This document shows, piece after piece, positions 16,315-25,544 of a DNA stretch of 64,000 bases. Each line of letters starts with the position of its first letter. Position 1 is the stretch's first letter. The position numbers and the translations under genes were made by a program. The stretch is from an uncultured Acetatifactor sp. (GTDB lineage: Bacteria > Bacillota > Clostridia > Lachnospirales > Lachnospiraceae): NCBI GenBank assembly GCA_947581865.1, contig CANPWA010000003.1, forward strand, positions 62,001 to 126,000. The letters are read 5' to 3'. The notes under the pieces were generated by a model. That model saw only the letters and a list, made by a program, of their open reading frames with translations. It did not search any database and was not told where the DNA came from.

Positions 16315-17667
16315 ATGAGGGATGTTTATTCGGCATTCATACATAGCTTGATGATTTTATTCATCTATTTCTCATGCAGAATGTATCGGAAAGAGAATGT
16401 TTCCGTGTTTGTGAGCATAGTATTGTCTGCCATTGCTGTAATGCTGCCGTTTTTTGGGGACATAAATGGTGAGGTTTTTTGGAGTGGGGCGGAGAGGCTG
16501 TATGAATTTGTCTGGCTGTCGTGGCCGATATGGATTACATGCCTGTGCAGCCGATATGGACGCAGGCTGCCCAATATCCTCCCGGTTCTTTTTTGGGCGG
16601 CACTGCTGCATGTGTGTGCAGGGGGGAATGCAGGGAGCGATTTATGCGTGCCTGCAATATGGATTGCAGAGAGCCTTTTGTGGACGTTTGCCCTGAACCG
16701 CGCCAAGCAGGAAAAGCAGGGGAAACGATATTTGATGACGGCATGGCTGGTCAGCTTATTGATATTCGGCTGTTTTACGTTTGTCCATATTTCTTATCTG
16801 CCTGCGCCTGATATATGGCGGGTTGTGCGCGGAGATTATTGGAATCGGGTGATTTTTCTTTGCTGGCCGGTGCTTTTATTGTTTGTTATAAAAATAACAG
16901 GCAGATATTCCGTATGGAAACAAAGTCTGCTCTATTTTTTGATTGTGCTGACGTTGATTTATTTTATCACAAATGTTGGACTTAATTATGGTGTAGGGGC
17001 GTTTCCATATGACATTGGCAGGGTGTTTTATTGTTTAGCTCTGGCGGATATTGTCTTTTGGAATGAGGCGTATCGGAAATCGGAGCAGACGGAAAGGCGT
17101 GTAAAGATGTCGGCATTTATGGCGGCTCTCAATGCCGGAGTGTCTGCATTTCTTTTGATAAATAATAAACGTCTGCGGGAAGTCCTTTCCTATGTCGGAG
17201 GCCTTTTTGGGAGTAAAGGACAGACGGCTTTGCAGGCGGAATGGATTGGCTATCGGAAAGCCGCTTTCAGCGCATTTCTTTCAGGGAACTTATCAACGCT
17301 GGATACTGTATATAGGAAAGAACATTATCAGTATGTGCTGGATGGTCATGGTTTGGCTGCCATTCGGTTCAAGTTTGGAATGCTGCCATTGCTGGTTATG
17401 GCGTTTCTTGTGGTTTTGTTCATCATCTTTTTATGGAATTGGCGGCAGAAGGACAGCTTTCTGAATCAGTGTGCGCGGTATCTTGCAATCGGTTATATAC
17501 TGAAAACATCTATGGCAGTTGTTTTGCAGGCAAATATGGTTGTTTCACCGTATATGGAGTTTCCGTTTACCGGAAGGGATGTCGCGGAGCTTTGGCTGCC
17601 AATTCTTTTGGTGTATGAAAATTACCGTCGGACAAAAGAGGTAAAAGGCAGACGGAAACAACTTTGA
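16315..17667 (+). CDS. Polytopic membrane protein, C-terminal third SEDS (FtsW/RodA)-like
   Basis: 450 residues with about ten predicted membrane spans. I see no strong whole-length match, but the last 110 residues follow the FtsW/RodA/SpoVE pattern: an extracellular loop with an acidic residue (YVLDGHGLAAIRFKFG), span LPLLVMAFLVVLFIIFLW, span with YLAIGYILKTSMAVVLQ, then ANMVVSPYMEFPFTG in the place of the SEDS N-I-G-V...P-x-T-G-I-P-L-P-F loop. It could be a divergent lipid-II polymerase relative; the invariant SEDS residues of the N-half are not evident. AAAGGAGTCC precedes the ATG. It lies in the accessory segment with only the next small gene as partner. Confidence 0.5.
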   Translation: MRDVYSAFIHSLMILFIYFSCRMYRKENVSVFVSIVLSAIAVMLPFFGDINGEVFWSGAERLYEFVWLSWPIWITCLCSRYGRRLPNILPVLFWAALLHVCAGGNAGSDLCVPAIWIAESLLWTFALNRAKQEKQGKRYLMTAWLVSLLIFGCFTFVHISYLPAPDIWRVVRGDYWNRVIFLCWPVLLLFVIKITGRYSVWKQSLLYFLIVLTLIYFITNVGLNYGVGAFPYDIGRVFYCLALADIVFWNEAYRKSEQTERRVKMSAFMAALNAGVSAFLLINNKRLREVLSYVGGLFGSKGQTALQAEWIGYRKAAFSAFLSGNLSTLDTVYRKEHYQYVLDGHGLAAIRFKFGMLPLLVMAFLVVLFIIFLWNWRQKDSFLNQCARYLAIGYILKTSMAVVLQANMVVSPYMEFPFTGRDVAELWLPILLVYENYRRTKEVKGRRKQL

Positions 17668-17700
17668 CTGTTTCCTGCAGCGGGTACAGGAGGTAACAAT

Positions 17701-18204
17701 ATGTATATCTTAGAGAACCTGAAGAAAAAGTATATTACCACAAAAGGTAATACAACCGAAACCGGGAAAACGAAAAGCAATGGACCGCAGCTTAGCCAGT
17801 GGACTACATTTGGCAATCATTTATACCGGCGCAGAGGCGAAGTGGCGGCAGTGGAATTTGTAAATGAAGAATACGGTATCAGGAAATTGATTGTGGACGA
17901 CAATGGGTATATCCTGAATTATCCGGGACTCAAGAATCCGGAGGAATGGCTGTACGCATGGGAATCAAAATGCGAATTGGAACCTCAGATCCGTTTCCGT
18001 ACGGACTTTGAGAGGATGGAAGACAATACCATCCTGATGGTGTGGGAGATACAGCCGGATGGCCGTTACTGGGAAGACGGAGATGGTTTCGGAGGGGAAT
18101 CGGATCTGGAAATCCTGCTGTACACATATCTGGACGAAAAAGGCAATTTTACCGCGCCTTTCAAGGCATACAAAGTAGGCATCAAAAAATTATATAACAG
18201 GTAG
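17701..18204 (+). CDS. Conserved-looking hypothetical protein
   Basis: 167 residues, soluble, no signal peptide. Not recognised. After a Thr/Lys-rich N-terminal 40 residues it has a compact mixed domain with many Trp and Tyr (PEEWLYAWESKCELEP, MVWEIQPDGRYWEDGDGFG, LEILLYTYLDEKGNFTAPF). This type of small acidic aromatic protein is frequent in accessory regions. ACAGGAGG precedes the ATG; it follows the SEDS-like gene by 33 bases and is probably cotranscribed. Confidence 0.6.
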   Translation: MYILENLKKKYITTKGNTTETGKTKSNGPQLSQWTTFGNHLYRRRGEVAAVEFVNEEYGIRKLIVDDNGYILNYPGLKNPEEWLYAWESKCELEPQIRFRTDFERMEDNTILMVWEIQPDGRYWEDGDGFGGESDLEILLYTYLDEKGNFTAPFKAYKVGIKKLYNR

Positions 18205-18281
18205 TTTTTTCAAGTTGAAGCAGAGGGACATGATACCGGATTATCCGGGCAGTTTCTGGGACGCTGCGCCCAGGAAAGGAA

Positions 18282-18431
18282 GATGCCATACCTCTGCTCC
18301 ATCATTTTAAGAATAAAAAGATCAGAAAAATGTCACCGGATGGTTACAGGATTTTGCTGAAAGTTTACACGTGGCATTTTGAAAAACGCCCGAAACAGCT
18401 TGAAAAATGGCAGGGCAGACAGTATAATTAA
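18282..18431 (+). pseudogene. C-terminal gene fragment, unknown family
   Basis: The frame reads DAIPLLHHFKNKKIRKMSPD, then GYRILLKVYTWHFEKRP and KQLEKWQGRQYN, then TAA. It is coding-like (Lys and aromatic rich) but has no start codon with a ribosome site and no upstream body. Not recognised. Confidence 0.3.
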
Positions 18432-18633
18432 CATAATTGAAAAACGGTCAGCCTTATCGGATGCGGAGGGATTATTTATGACAGGGCAGATCACAAAATG
18501 ACATACAGGACCGCTTTATATTGCAGGTTTTCAGGAACCGGACGCAGTACGGTTGAACACCCCGGCAGAAAAGATAACCGCACGGGTCGAAGGGCGCAGA
18601 CGGGGAGCAGGTCCGGGAAAGAAGATCTATGAA

Positions 18634-18670
18634 AAGGGCATTTTCCCGTAGGTATTGGCGGGATGCCCTT
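18634..18670 (+). other. GC-rich hairpin upstream of recN
   Basis: AAGGGCAT-TTT-CCCG pairs with CGGG-ATGCCCTT around a TAGGTATTGG loop. No T-run follows on the + strand, so its role is open; it ends 25 bases before the recN ATG and could affect recN translation. Confidence 0.45.
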
Positions 18671-18695
18671 CTGAGAAGGTGCATAAGGAGAGCGT

Positions 18696-20375
18696 ATGTT
18701 ACAAAGTATACATGTGAAAAATCTGGCGCTGATGGAGGAGACGGAGGTAGAGTTTTCCCCCGGATTAAATATTCTCACGGGTGAGACGGGAGCGGGAAAG
18801 TCACTGCTTATCGGTTCCATCAATCTGGCGCTGGGAGCCAAATTCGAGAGGGACATGCTGCGCAGGGATGCGGAGAGCGCCCTCGTGGAACTTGTCTTTG
18901 ACGGCAAAGGAGATGCGGTTTCAGAAAAACTGGCAAAGATGGAGCTGGAGCCGGCTGATGATGTGATCATCATCAGCCGCAGGCTGCAGCCGGGAAAGAG
19001 CGTATGTAAGATCAACGGGGAGACGGTGACGGCCAGACAGCTCAAAGAGCTGGCGGAGGTGCTTCTGGATATTCATGGGCAGCATGAACACCAGTCGCTT
19101 TTGCACCGTCAGAAGCATCTTGAAATTTTGGACGCCTACTGTGGCGCGGCATGCACGGAGCCGGCGCAGAGAGTCGCCAGGTGCTATGAACAATGCAGGG
19201 CGCTGGAAAAGAAACTTGCGGAGGAGTCCATGGAGGATGCCGCAAAGGAGAGGGAGCAGAGTCTTGCGGAGTTTGAGCTTCAGGAGATTGAGGAGGCAAA
19301 GCTTGTCTGCGGCGAGGATGAAGAGTTGGAGCAGCTCTTTCGGCGCATGAGCAACAGCCGCAAAATCAATGAAAGCCTGTCCGAGAGCTATCGTTATTCC
19401 GGTTCGGAGGGCGAGGGAGGAGCGGCTCCCTCGCTGAGCCGTGCCCTTCGTGCTCTGCGCGCGGTGACCGATTATGATCCCCACCTGGAGGAGCTGGAAC
19501 GGCAGCTTTCGGAGGTGGACAGCCTGCTGGCAGATTATAACCGCGATATGGCGGAATATATGGCTGACTGTGAATTTGACGGAGAAGAATTCTCCAGAGT
19601 GGAGGAGAGACTCAACACCATCAACCGGCTGAAAGGAAAATACGGCGGCTCCGTGGAGGAAATTCTCAAATATGCGGATGCAAGACGGGAGCTCCTGAAT
19701 AAATTTTCCGACTATGATACCTATATACAGGGGATTGAGAGTGAGCTTGCAAGAAAGAGGGAAGCTCTTAAGGATGCCTGCGAAGAACTCTCAAAGGTGA
19801 GAAGAAAAAATGCACTGCAGCTGGAGAAACAGCTTACGGAGGCGCTGGTACAGCTTAACTTTTTGTCGGTGCAGTTTGAAATCCGGGTAAGCTTTGGGGA
19901 GACGATCACGGCGAAAGGGTATGATGAGGTGGAGTTTCTGATCTCCACGAATCCCGGGGAGGCGTTAAAACCTTTGAACCAGGTGGCGAGCGGGGGGGAA
20001 TTGTCCAGAGTGATGCTTGCCATCAAGACCGTGCTGGCGGAAAAGGACGAGATCGACACTCTCATCTTTGATGAGATTGATGCAGGAATCAGCGGCAGGA
20101 CCGCATGGAAGGTGGCTGAGCAGTTAAATAAGGTGAGCAGAGCGCATCAGGTGATCTGCATCACCCATCTGCCTCAGATCGCCGCCATGGCGGATGCCCA
20201 TTATGTCATTGAAAAAAACAGCACAGACTGCCGCACGGTCACGAATATCAGACGGATGGATGAGGAGGAGAAATTGGCGGAGCTGGCAAGGCTTCTTGGG
20301 AGCGATACGCTGAGCAGGGCAGCTCTCTCCAATGCGAGAGAACTCATACAGCAGGCAGCGGAACACAAAATTTAA
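18696..20375 (+). CDS. recN: DNA repair protein RecN
   Basis: 559 residues, full-length SMC-like ATPase that acts at DNA double-strand breaks. Walker A GETGAGKSLLIGSINLALG near residue 30, a central coiled coil with a zinc-hook-less head-proximal design (about 150-370), the ABC signature ASGGELSRVMLAIK, and Walker B LIFDEIDAGISG. In Bacillus it follows argR directly and precedes spoIVB; here the spoIVB order is kept and the argR junction is broken. Confidence 0.96.
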   Translation: MLQSIHVKNLALMEETEVEFSPGLNILTGETGAGKSLLIGSINLALGAKFERDMLRRDAESALVELVFDGKGDAVSEKLAKMELEPADDVIIISRRLQPGKSVCKINGETVTARQLKELAEVLLDIHGQHEHQSLLHRQKHLEILDAYCGAACTEPAQRVARCYEQCRALEKKLAEESMEDAAKEREQSLAEFELQEIEEAKLVCGEDEELEQLFRRMSNSRKINESLSESYRYSGSEGEGGAAPSLSRALRALRAVTDYDPHLEELERQLSEVDSLLADYNRDMAEYMADCEFDGEEFSRVEERLNTINRLKGKYGGSVEEILKYADARRELLNKFSDYDTYIQGIESELARKREALKDACEELSKVRRKNALQLEKQLTEALVQLNFLSVQFEIRVSFGETITAKGYDEVEFLISTNPGEALKPLNQVASGGELSRVMLAIKTVLAEKDEIDTLIFDEIDAGISGRTAWKVAEQLNKVSRAHQVICITHLPQIAAMADAHYVIEKNSTDCRTVTNIRRMDEEEKLAELARLLGSDTLSRAALSNARELIQQAAEHKI

Positions 20376-20442
20376 GAATGAAATCTCATTTATTTCGCAT
20401 ACTAGGAGCAGAGAATGTGACTGGAAAGCGAGATGTGCATAT

Positions 20443-21795
20443 ATGAGATGGATGGAAAAGGACAGGGACAGAGTCAAGGAACAGGCGGGCAGCGATGCAG
20501 TGATCTTTCTGCAGAACTGGCGGAAAAGGGTGCGCAGGCTGCGCATCTACCGCATCGCACTGTGTGTGGCTCTGTCCTTATGTTGTGCTTTTCTGGCGGG
20601 ATACGGTTATTTTCTGATGGACAGCAATATTCCCTCCGTGATCCATATGCGGGCAGGAGAGGAACAGTCCCTCCGCCTGGGAGTGCCTGCCAGGGGTGAG
20701 ATTGTCAGTGTGGGTATGCAGGGGGAGAGCAATATCCCGCAAAATGCGGTCAGTATCGACCTGAGTGAGCCTGTGACACTCAAGACCGCGGGGCTGCAGA
20801 ATTATTTCATGGAAGTCAGACTGTTCGGTTTCCTGCCCTTTAAACAGGTGGGGATCGAGGTGGTGGAGGACCAGGAACTCATACCCGTGGGAGTTCCTGT
20901 GGGTATCTACATGGAAGCCGACGGGATCCTGGTGGTGGGAACCGGGGAGTTTCAGGGGCAGGACGGGCAGAAAAAGTCGCCTGCCAAAAACATCCTTCAG
21001 TCGGGAGATTATGTGCGTAAGCTGAACGGTGAAGAGATGGAGGATAAGGAAAGCTTCATCCGGGGAATCGAGGAGAGCGGAGGAAAGCCCGAGATCGTCA
21101 CGGTGGAGCGCAGGGGTGAACTGATCGATTTGAAGGTGCAGCCTGTCGCGGATGCAAACGGGGTTTATAAGATTGGAGTGTGGGTCAGGGACAGCGCGCA
21201 GGGAGTAGGCACCATGACCTATATTGACAGCGAGGGTAATTTCGGAGCGCTGGGGCACGGTATCAATGATGTGGACACCAGCGATCTGATGGAGATGTAT
21301 GACGGTACGCTCTACCGGACAGAGATCGTATCTATCCGGAAGGGCAGTGCGGGAGACCCCGGTGAAATGACAGGGATGATCGTGTACTCCGATGAAAATA
21401 TATTGGGAGATATCTCCTATAATGGCAAAGAAGGTATCTTTGGCAGCTGTAATGAAAAGGCTTTATCCATGACCGCCAATGAGCCGCTCCCGATAGGATT
21501 CAAGCAGGAGATCAGGAAGGGGGATGCCCAGATCCTCTGTACGGTGGACGGGGAACCCAGATACTATGATGTGATGATCACGGCGGTCCATCTCGACCAC
21601 GACAATATCAATCGCGGGATCGAGCTGACGGTGACGGATAAGGAACTCCTTGAGCGGACGGGCGGAATTGTCCAGGGCATGAGCGGAGCCCCCATCATCC
21701 AGGACGGGAAATTTATTGGAGCGGTCACCCATGTGCTGGTTCAGGACAGCACCAGAGGGTACGGGATCTTTATTGAAAATATGTTGGAACACTGA
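20443..21795 (+). CDS. spoIVB: SpoIVB peptidase
   Basis: 450 residues from the ATG at 20443. Serine peptidase secreted from the forespore that triggers pro-sigma-K processing. One membrane span (about 30-55), a PDZ domain (about 140-240) and the S55 peptidase domain with His about 271 in GALGHGIND and Ser about 413 in QGMSGAPIIQDGKFIGAVTH. The start is uncertain: the frame extends upstream into recN, and ATG 20452 is also possible; no strong ribosome site separates them. The spo0A gene that usually follows is absent. Confidence 0.9.
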   Translation: MRWMEKDRDRVKEQAGSDAVIFLQNWRKRVRRLRIYRIALCVALSLCCAFLAGYGYFLMDSNIPSVIHMRAGEEQSLRLGVPARGEIVSVGMQGESNIPQNAVSIDLSEPVTLKTAGLQNYFMEVRLFGFLPFKQVGIEVVEDQELIPVGVPVGIYMEADGILVVGTGEFQGQDGQKKSPAKNILQSGDYVRKLNGEEMEDKESFIRGIEESGGKPEIVTVERRGELIDLKVQPVADANGVYKIGVWVRDSAQGVGTMTYIDSEGNFGALGHGINDVDTSDLMEMYDGTLYRTEIVSIRKGSAGDPGEMTGMIVYSDENILGDISYNGKEGIFGSCNEKALSMTANEPLPIGFKQEIRKGDAQILCTVDGEPRYYDVMITAVHLDHDNINRGIELTVTDKELLERTGGIVQGMSGAPIIQDGKFIGAVTHVLVQDSTRGYGIFIENMLEH

Positions 21796-21821
21796 CAGTT
21801 TATAGTTTTTTTATAAAAAGA

Positions 21822-21848
21822 TCAGCACTCACCTCTTGACAGTGCTAA
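21822..21848 (+). promoter_or_regulatory. CIRCE element (HrcA operator)
   Basis: TCAGCACTC, nine bases, CAGTGCTAA. Compared with the CIRCE consensus TTAGCACTC-N9-GAGTGCTAA it has one mismatch in each arm and exact spacing. It overlaps the -35 box of the hsp20 promoter, as expected for HrcA repression. Confidence 0.85.
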
Positions 21849-21864
21849 TAATAGATGTTATATA
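21836..21864 (+). promoter_or_regulatory. Sigma-A promoter of hsp20
   Basis: TTGACA (21836-21841), 17-base spacer, TATATA (21859-21864), with further TATAAT-like sequence just after. The -35 lies within CIRCE. Confidence 0.75.
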
Positions 21865-21911
21865 TAATATATAACAAATATAAAATTTATTTTTGAAAGG
21901 AGATATGACTT

Positions 21912-22355
21912 ATGATGATGCCGAGTGTATTTGGAAAGAATTTATTTGATGACTTTTTTGGGGATTTTGCATTTCCGGAGATTGACAGGACCATTTACGG
22001 AAGACATGCAAACAATCTGATGCGCACGGATGTGAAGGAGACGGACTCCGGATATGAGGTGGACATCGACATGCCCGGTTTCAAGAAGGAGGATATCCGG
22101 ATGGAGCTGGAGAAGGGTTATCTGACCGTGAGCGCGGCAAAGGAGTATGGTGACGACCAAAAGGATGACAAGGGAAGATATGTGAGACGTGAGCGTTATT
22201 CCGGAAGCGTCAGCCGCAGCTTCTATGTGGGCGAGAATGTGACGGAGGAGGACATTCATCCCAGATATGAGAATGGAATCTTAAGTTTCTGCCTGCCCAA
22301 AGAGGAGCAGAAGACCATTGAGGAAAAAAAGCATTATATTGCCATTGAGGGATAA
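21912..22355 (+). CDS. Hsp20/alpha-crystallin small heat shock protein
   Basis: 147 residues. ATP-independent chaperone. The alpha-crystallin domain (about 38-135) has DVKETDSGYEVDIDMPGFKKEDI, the SGSVSRSFYVGENV strand and the closing ENGILSFCLPK. The N-terminus FGKNLFDDFFGDF is typical of clostridial Hsp18-like proteins. A strong GAAAGGAG site is present. It is a single-gene unit with a CIRCE-controlled promoter and its own terminator. Confidence 0.95.
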   Translation: MMMPSVFGKNLFDDFFGDFAFPEIDRTIYGRHANNLMRTDVKETDSGYEVDIDMPGFKKEDIRMELEKGYLTVSAAKEYGDDQKDDKGRYVRRERYSGSVSRSFYVGENVTEEDIHPRYENGILSFCLPKEEQKTIEEKKHYIAIEG

Positions 22356-22367
22356 CACTTTGGCAGG

Positions 22368-22391
22368 TTTACCGGAATCCTGACCGGTAAA
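22368..22391 (+). other. Hairpin after hsp20
   Basis: TTTACCGG-N8-CCGGTAAA, a perfect 8-bp stem, 12 bases past the stop and just before the main terminator. Confidence 0.6.
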
Positions 22392-22398
22392 AAGGGAA

Positions 22399-22437
22399 AA
22401 AACACACTGGGGTATGACAGCTCCGGTGTGTTTTTTT
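22399..22437 (+). terminator. Intrinsic terminator of hsp20
   Basis: AACACACTGG (22401-22410) pairs with CCGGTGTGTT (22423 onward), followed by a run of seven or more T. Confidence 0.9.
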
Positions 22438-22607
22438 GTCCGAAAACAGGGTCTTTCTCAAAAACTGGATTTATGTGCCATATTATGATATGATAAAAAA
22501 GCCTCTTTTGGGGGCGGCGATGGAAGATACGGAGCAGGGTGGACAAAGGAAAGGGATCGGGAATGGATGGCACAGAGGGCAGGGGTTGTGGACGAAAAGG
22601 AGGAGGC

Positions 22608-23540
22608 ATGAAGAAATATCGTAAAATATCGGCAGGTTTTCTGCTTGCCATATTGCTTGCCGCCGGCTGCGGAAGGGCGTCTTCTTTTGTGACCGACAGC
22701 CCGGAGAAAGAGATTACGGAAACGGATGCGGCTGAGGATCCGGAGCCGGAGCATATAGAGCGGGATTTGCCTGCCGGAAGGACGGAGGTTTCGCGTATTT
22801 CGGATGACGGGGAATGGAGTCAGGTGCTTGTGGACGGCAGCACCTGCTATATTGCCAGCAGGTATCTGATGGCAGAAAGCATAAGCGGAAACGGCTTTTT
22901 GGTGGTGATCGACGCCGGGCATCAGAAAAAAGGAAACAGTGAGAAGGAGCCGGTGGGACCGGGAGCTTCCGAGATGAAGGCCAAGGTTTCCGGAGGTACG
23001 AGAGGCGTTGCAAGCGGGCTGGCGGAGTATGAGCTGAATCTCATGGTGGCAGAAAAACTCTGCGGAGAACTGGAGGCGAGAGGCTATGAGGTCATCATGG
23101 TGCGGACCTCCCACGATGTGGATATAAGCAACAGCGAGCGCGCCCGGGCAGCAAACGAGGCCGGCGCCGATGCTTTCATCCGCATCCATGCGAACGGATC
23201 CGAAAATGCTTCCGTAAACGGCGCCATGACCATCTGTCAGACGGCATCCAATCCCTACAACGGGGAATTATACGAGTCAAGCAAAGAGCTTGCATCCTGT
23301 GTGCTGGACGGGCTGACGGCAGAGACAGGCTGCAAGAAGAATAAAGTGTGGGAGACGGATACCATGAGCGGTATCAACTGGTGTCAGGTGCCCGTGACCA
23401 TAGTGGAGATGGGATACATGACCAATGAGACGGAAGACCTTTTGATGGCGACGGAGGAATATCAGGACAAGCTGGCGGCAGGGATCGCCAACGGCATAGA
23501 TGCCTATCTGGGACTCGCCGGGGGATCTCATCTGCAATAA
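22608..23540 (+). CDS. N-acetylmuramoyl-L-alanine amidase lipoprotein
   Basis: 310 residues. Signal with lipobox LLAAGC (Cys about 20), an SH3-like stretch (about 55-90, [18 protein letters not shown]), then an Amidase_3 domain with zinc ligands in VVIDAGHQ, the Glu of AEYELNL and RIHANGSEN, and the catalytic Glu in [11 protein letters not shown]. It cleaves the stem peptide from muramic acid. The ATG at 22608 with AGGAGG directly upstream is preferred over an in-frame ATG at 22539, which would bury the signal peptide. Probably monocistronic. Confidence 0.9.
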   Translation: MKKYRKISAGFLLAILLAAGCGRASSFVTDSPEKEITETDAAEDPEPEHIERDLPAGRTEVSRISDDGEWSQVLVDGSTCYIASRYLMAESISGNGFLVVIDAGHQKKGNSEKEPVGPGASEMKAKVSGGTRGVASGLAEYELNLMVAEKLCGELEARGYEVIMVRTSHDVDISNSERARAANEAGADAFIRIHANGSENASVNGAMTICQTASNPYNGELYESSKELASCVLDGLTAETGCKKNKVWETDTMSGINWCQVPVTIVEMGYMTNETEDLLMATEEYQDKLAAGIANGIDAYLGLAGGSHLQ

Positions 23541-23545
23541 AACAA

Positions 23546-23573
23546 TTGTTTTTACACTAAAATATGTTATAAT
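23546..23573 (+). promoter_or_regulatory. Probable promoter of the EAL protein gene
   Basis: TTGTTT (23546-23551), 16-base spacer, TATAAT (23568-23573), 36 bases before the ATG. Confidence 0.5.
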
Positions 23574-23609
23574 ACAAAAAAGGCGTTTTTTTGCCTCAAG
23601 GGGTATAGT

Positions 23610-25538
23610 ATGATAAATCTGAATTATTTTAATTTCTGTGCAATGGGCATTATGCTTGTTCTGGTTATAACAGCCATGGTACGACGCATGCTGCGAGGCA
23701 GGCGGAACCGGTATTTCTGGAATCTTTTGCTTGTGGTGACCTGCAGCGCCCTTTTTGAAATACTGGTGGTTATTCTGGACAATACCTATGAGGCAAGTGT
23801 GACCCAGAAATACATAGTGCACTGTTGTTATCTGATCATGCACAGTCTTTCCGTGCCTGTCTATGTACTCTATCTTGCATGTCTTACCGACAGTCTGTAC
23901 AGGCTGCGGGATAATCTGGCAGTGCAGCTGGTTTTGGCAGCGCCCTTTGCAGGGCTGATGATCTGTATCGTGCTAAGCCCGGTCTACCATATCATTTTTT
24001 ATTTCGATTCTTTGAACCGATATACCAAAGGTCCCTGTTATTTTCTTCTCTATGCGGCAGCGGCATTTTACATTGCCCTGGCTGTGATTCATGTACTGCG
24101 CCAGCGCAGACTGTTCGCGAAGGGGCAGATGTTTGTTGTTCTGGCGATCCTGCCGGTAGTTGCGGCGGCGCTCTGGGTGCAGGTAACGTATCCCATGATC
24201 CGGGTAGAGATGTTTGTCTGGGCGCTGGGGCTTTTGTTCCTCCTCCTCATGGTACAGAAACCGGAGGAGCGGACGGATCCCGTGACGGGGTTTGGAAAAC
24301 AGGGAGCCTATGTGACGGATATCGGGCAGGCTCTGGGCAACGAAAAGCCGGTACATATTATTTTGATAAACATCTTAAACTATAAGGCGCTGCGGGATAT
24401 TCTGGGTTATCAGAGCATGCAGAGTCTTCTGGGAATCGTTTCCGAGAAGATCATGAAGCTTTGCAGGGAGCAGCTGCCGAAAGCCGATCCCTATTATCTG
24501 GAAGGGGGAAGATTTTGTCTGGTAACGGGGAAGGAGAATTTCCACAGGACAGACGGCGCGGCCCGGGCTCTGAACGGAATGCTGAAGGATGTGATCTATC
24601 TGCAGGATATGGATATCAATCTTCAGGTAAATCTGTGCATTTTACACTGCCCCGAGGATCTGTGCGATTTTCAGAGTATTTATGCGTTCAGCAATGAATT
24701 TGAAGAGTATGAGAAAACCGGAAAGGTCTTGTATGCCGAGGAAATATTGAAGGATGGACGTTATATCATCAAGGATCTGGAGGGCATCATTGACAATGCG
24801 GTTCACAATCAGGGATTGACGGTGTATTACCAGCCCATATATTCCGTGGAGAAGGGGAAATATGTCTCGGCGGAAGCCCTGATCCGTCTCAATGATGAGG
24901 AGTATGGCCATATCTCTCCGGAGCTGTTCATCCCTGTGGCGGAGAAAAACGGGGTCATCCACCAGATCGGCATCTATGTGCTGGAGGAGGTCTGTAAGTT
25001 TATTGCCAGCAGGGAGTTTCAGGAGCTGGGAATGGAGTACATTGAGGTAAATCTGTCCGTGGCGCAGTGTATGCGTAATAATCTCGCAAGTGAGATCATC
25101 GCGATCCTGCACAAATATCAGGTGAGACCGGATCAGATCAACCTGGAGATCACGGAAACGGCGATAGCTGATTCCCAGAACATCATGTCGGAGAACATCC
25201 GGTTATTGAAGGAGGAGGGGCTGTCCTTTTCGCTGGATGATTTTGGAACGGGGTATTCCAATATCCGCAGAGTGGCAACGCTGCCTCTGAATATTGTAAA
25301 ACTGGATAAGACCTTCACCGATTTAGAGACCAATCCCAAGCTGGATATTGTGGTGAGGAACACGGTCCGCATGGTTAAGGATATGGACATGAAAATAGTT
25401 GTAGAGGGAATTGAAACGGAGAATCTGGTGAGATATTTCAGTGATCTAAAATGCGAGTATATTCAGGGGTACTATTTCTCCAAACCCCTTTCCAGAGAGG
25501 AGTTTGTGTGTTTTGTAGGACAGGCAAATAAAGGATAA
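23610..25538 (+). CDS. Membrane EAL-domain c-di-GMP phosphodiesterase with degenerate GGDEF
   Basis: 642 residues. About seven membrane spans (1-215, an MHYT/7TM-like sensor layout of unknown ligand), a GGDEF-fold domain (about 228-375) whose signature reads GGRF so it should not make c-di-GMP, and an EAL domain (about 385-640) with the catalytic EAL intact (SAEALIRL, about 420), ETAIADSQ, LDDFGTGYSN and VVEGIETE. It probably hydrolyses c-di-GMP, with the dead GGDEF as a GTP or dimer sensor. A second such enzyme is at 53160. Confidence 0.88.
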   Translation: MINLNYFNFCAMGIMLVLVITAMVRRMLRGRRNRYFWNLLLVVTCSALFEILVVILDNTYEASVTQKYIVHCCYLIMHSLSVPVYVLYLACLTDSLYRLRDNLAVQLVLAAPFAGLMICIVLSPVYHIIFYFDSLNRYTKGPCYFLLYAAAAFYIALAVIHVLRQRRLFAKGQMFVVLAILPVVAAALWVQVTYPMIRVEMFVWALGLLFLLLMVQKPEERTDPVTGFGKQGAYVTDIGQALGNEKPVHIILINILNYKALRDILGYQSMQSLLGIVSEKIMKLCREQLPKADPYYLEGGRFCLVTGKENFHRTDGAARALNGMLKDVIYLQDMDINLQVNLCILHCPEDLCDFQSIYAFSNEFEEYEKTGKVLYAEEILKDGRYIIKDLEGIIDNAVHNQGLTVYYQPIYSVEKGKYVSAEALIRLNDEEYGHISPELFIPVAEKNGVIHQIGIYVLEEVCKFIASREFQELGMEYIEVNLSVAQCMRNNLASEIIAILHKYQVRPDQINLEITETAIADSQNIMSENIRLLKEEGLSFSLDDFGTGYSNIRRVATLPLNIVKLDKTFTDLETNPKLDIVVRNTVRMVKDMDMKIVVEGIETENLVRYFSDLKCEYIQGYYFSKPLSREEFVCFVGQANKG

Positions 25539-25544
25539 TGCGAG

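Larger units (their letters stand above)
18205..18695. other. Intergenic stretch with remnants before recN
   Basis: 491 bases without an intact gene. It contains an open C-terminal fragment (18282-18431), a hairpin (18634-18670) and short broken frames. A spacer of this size before recN fits the right edge of the inserted segment. Confidence 0.6.
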
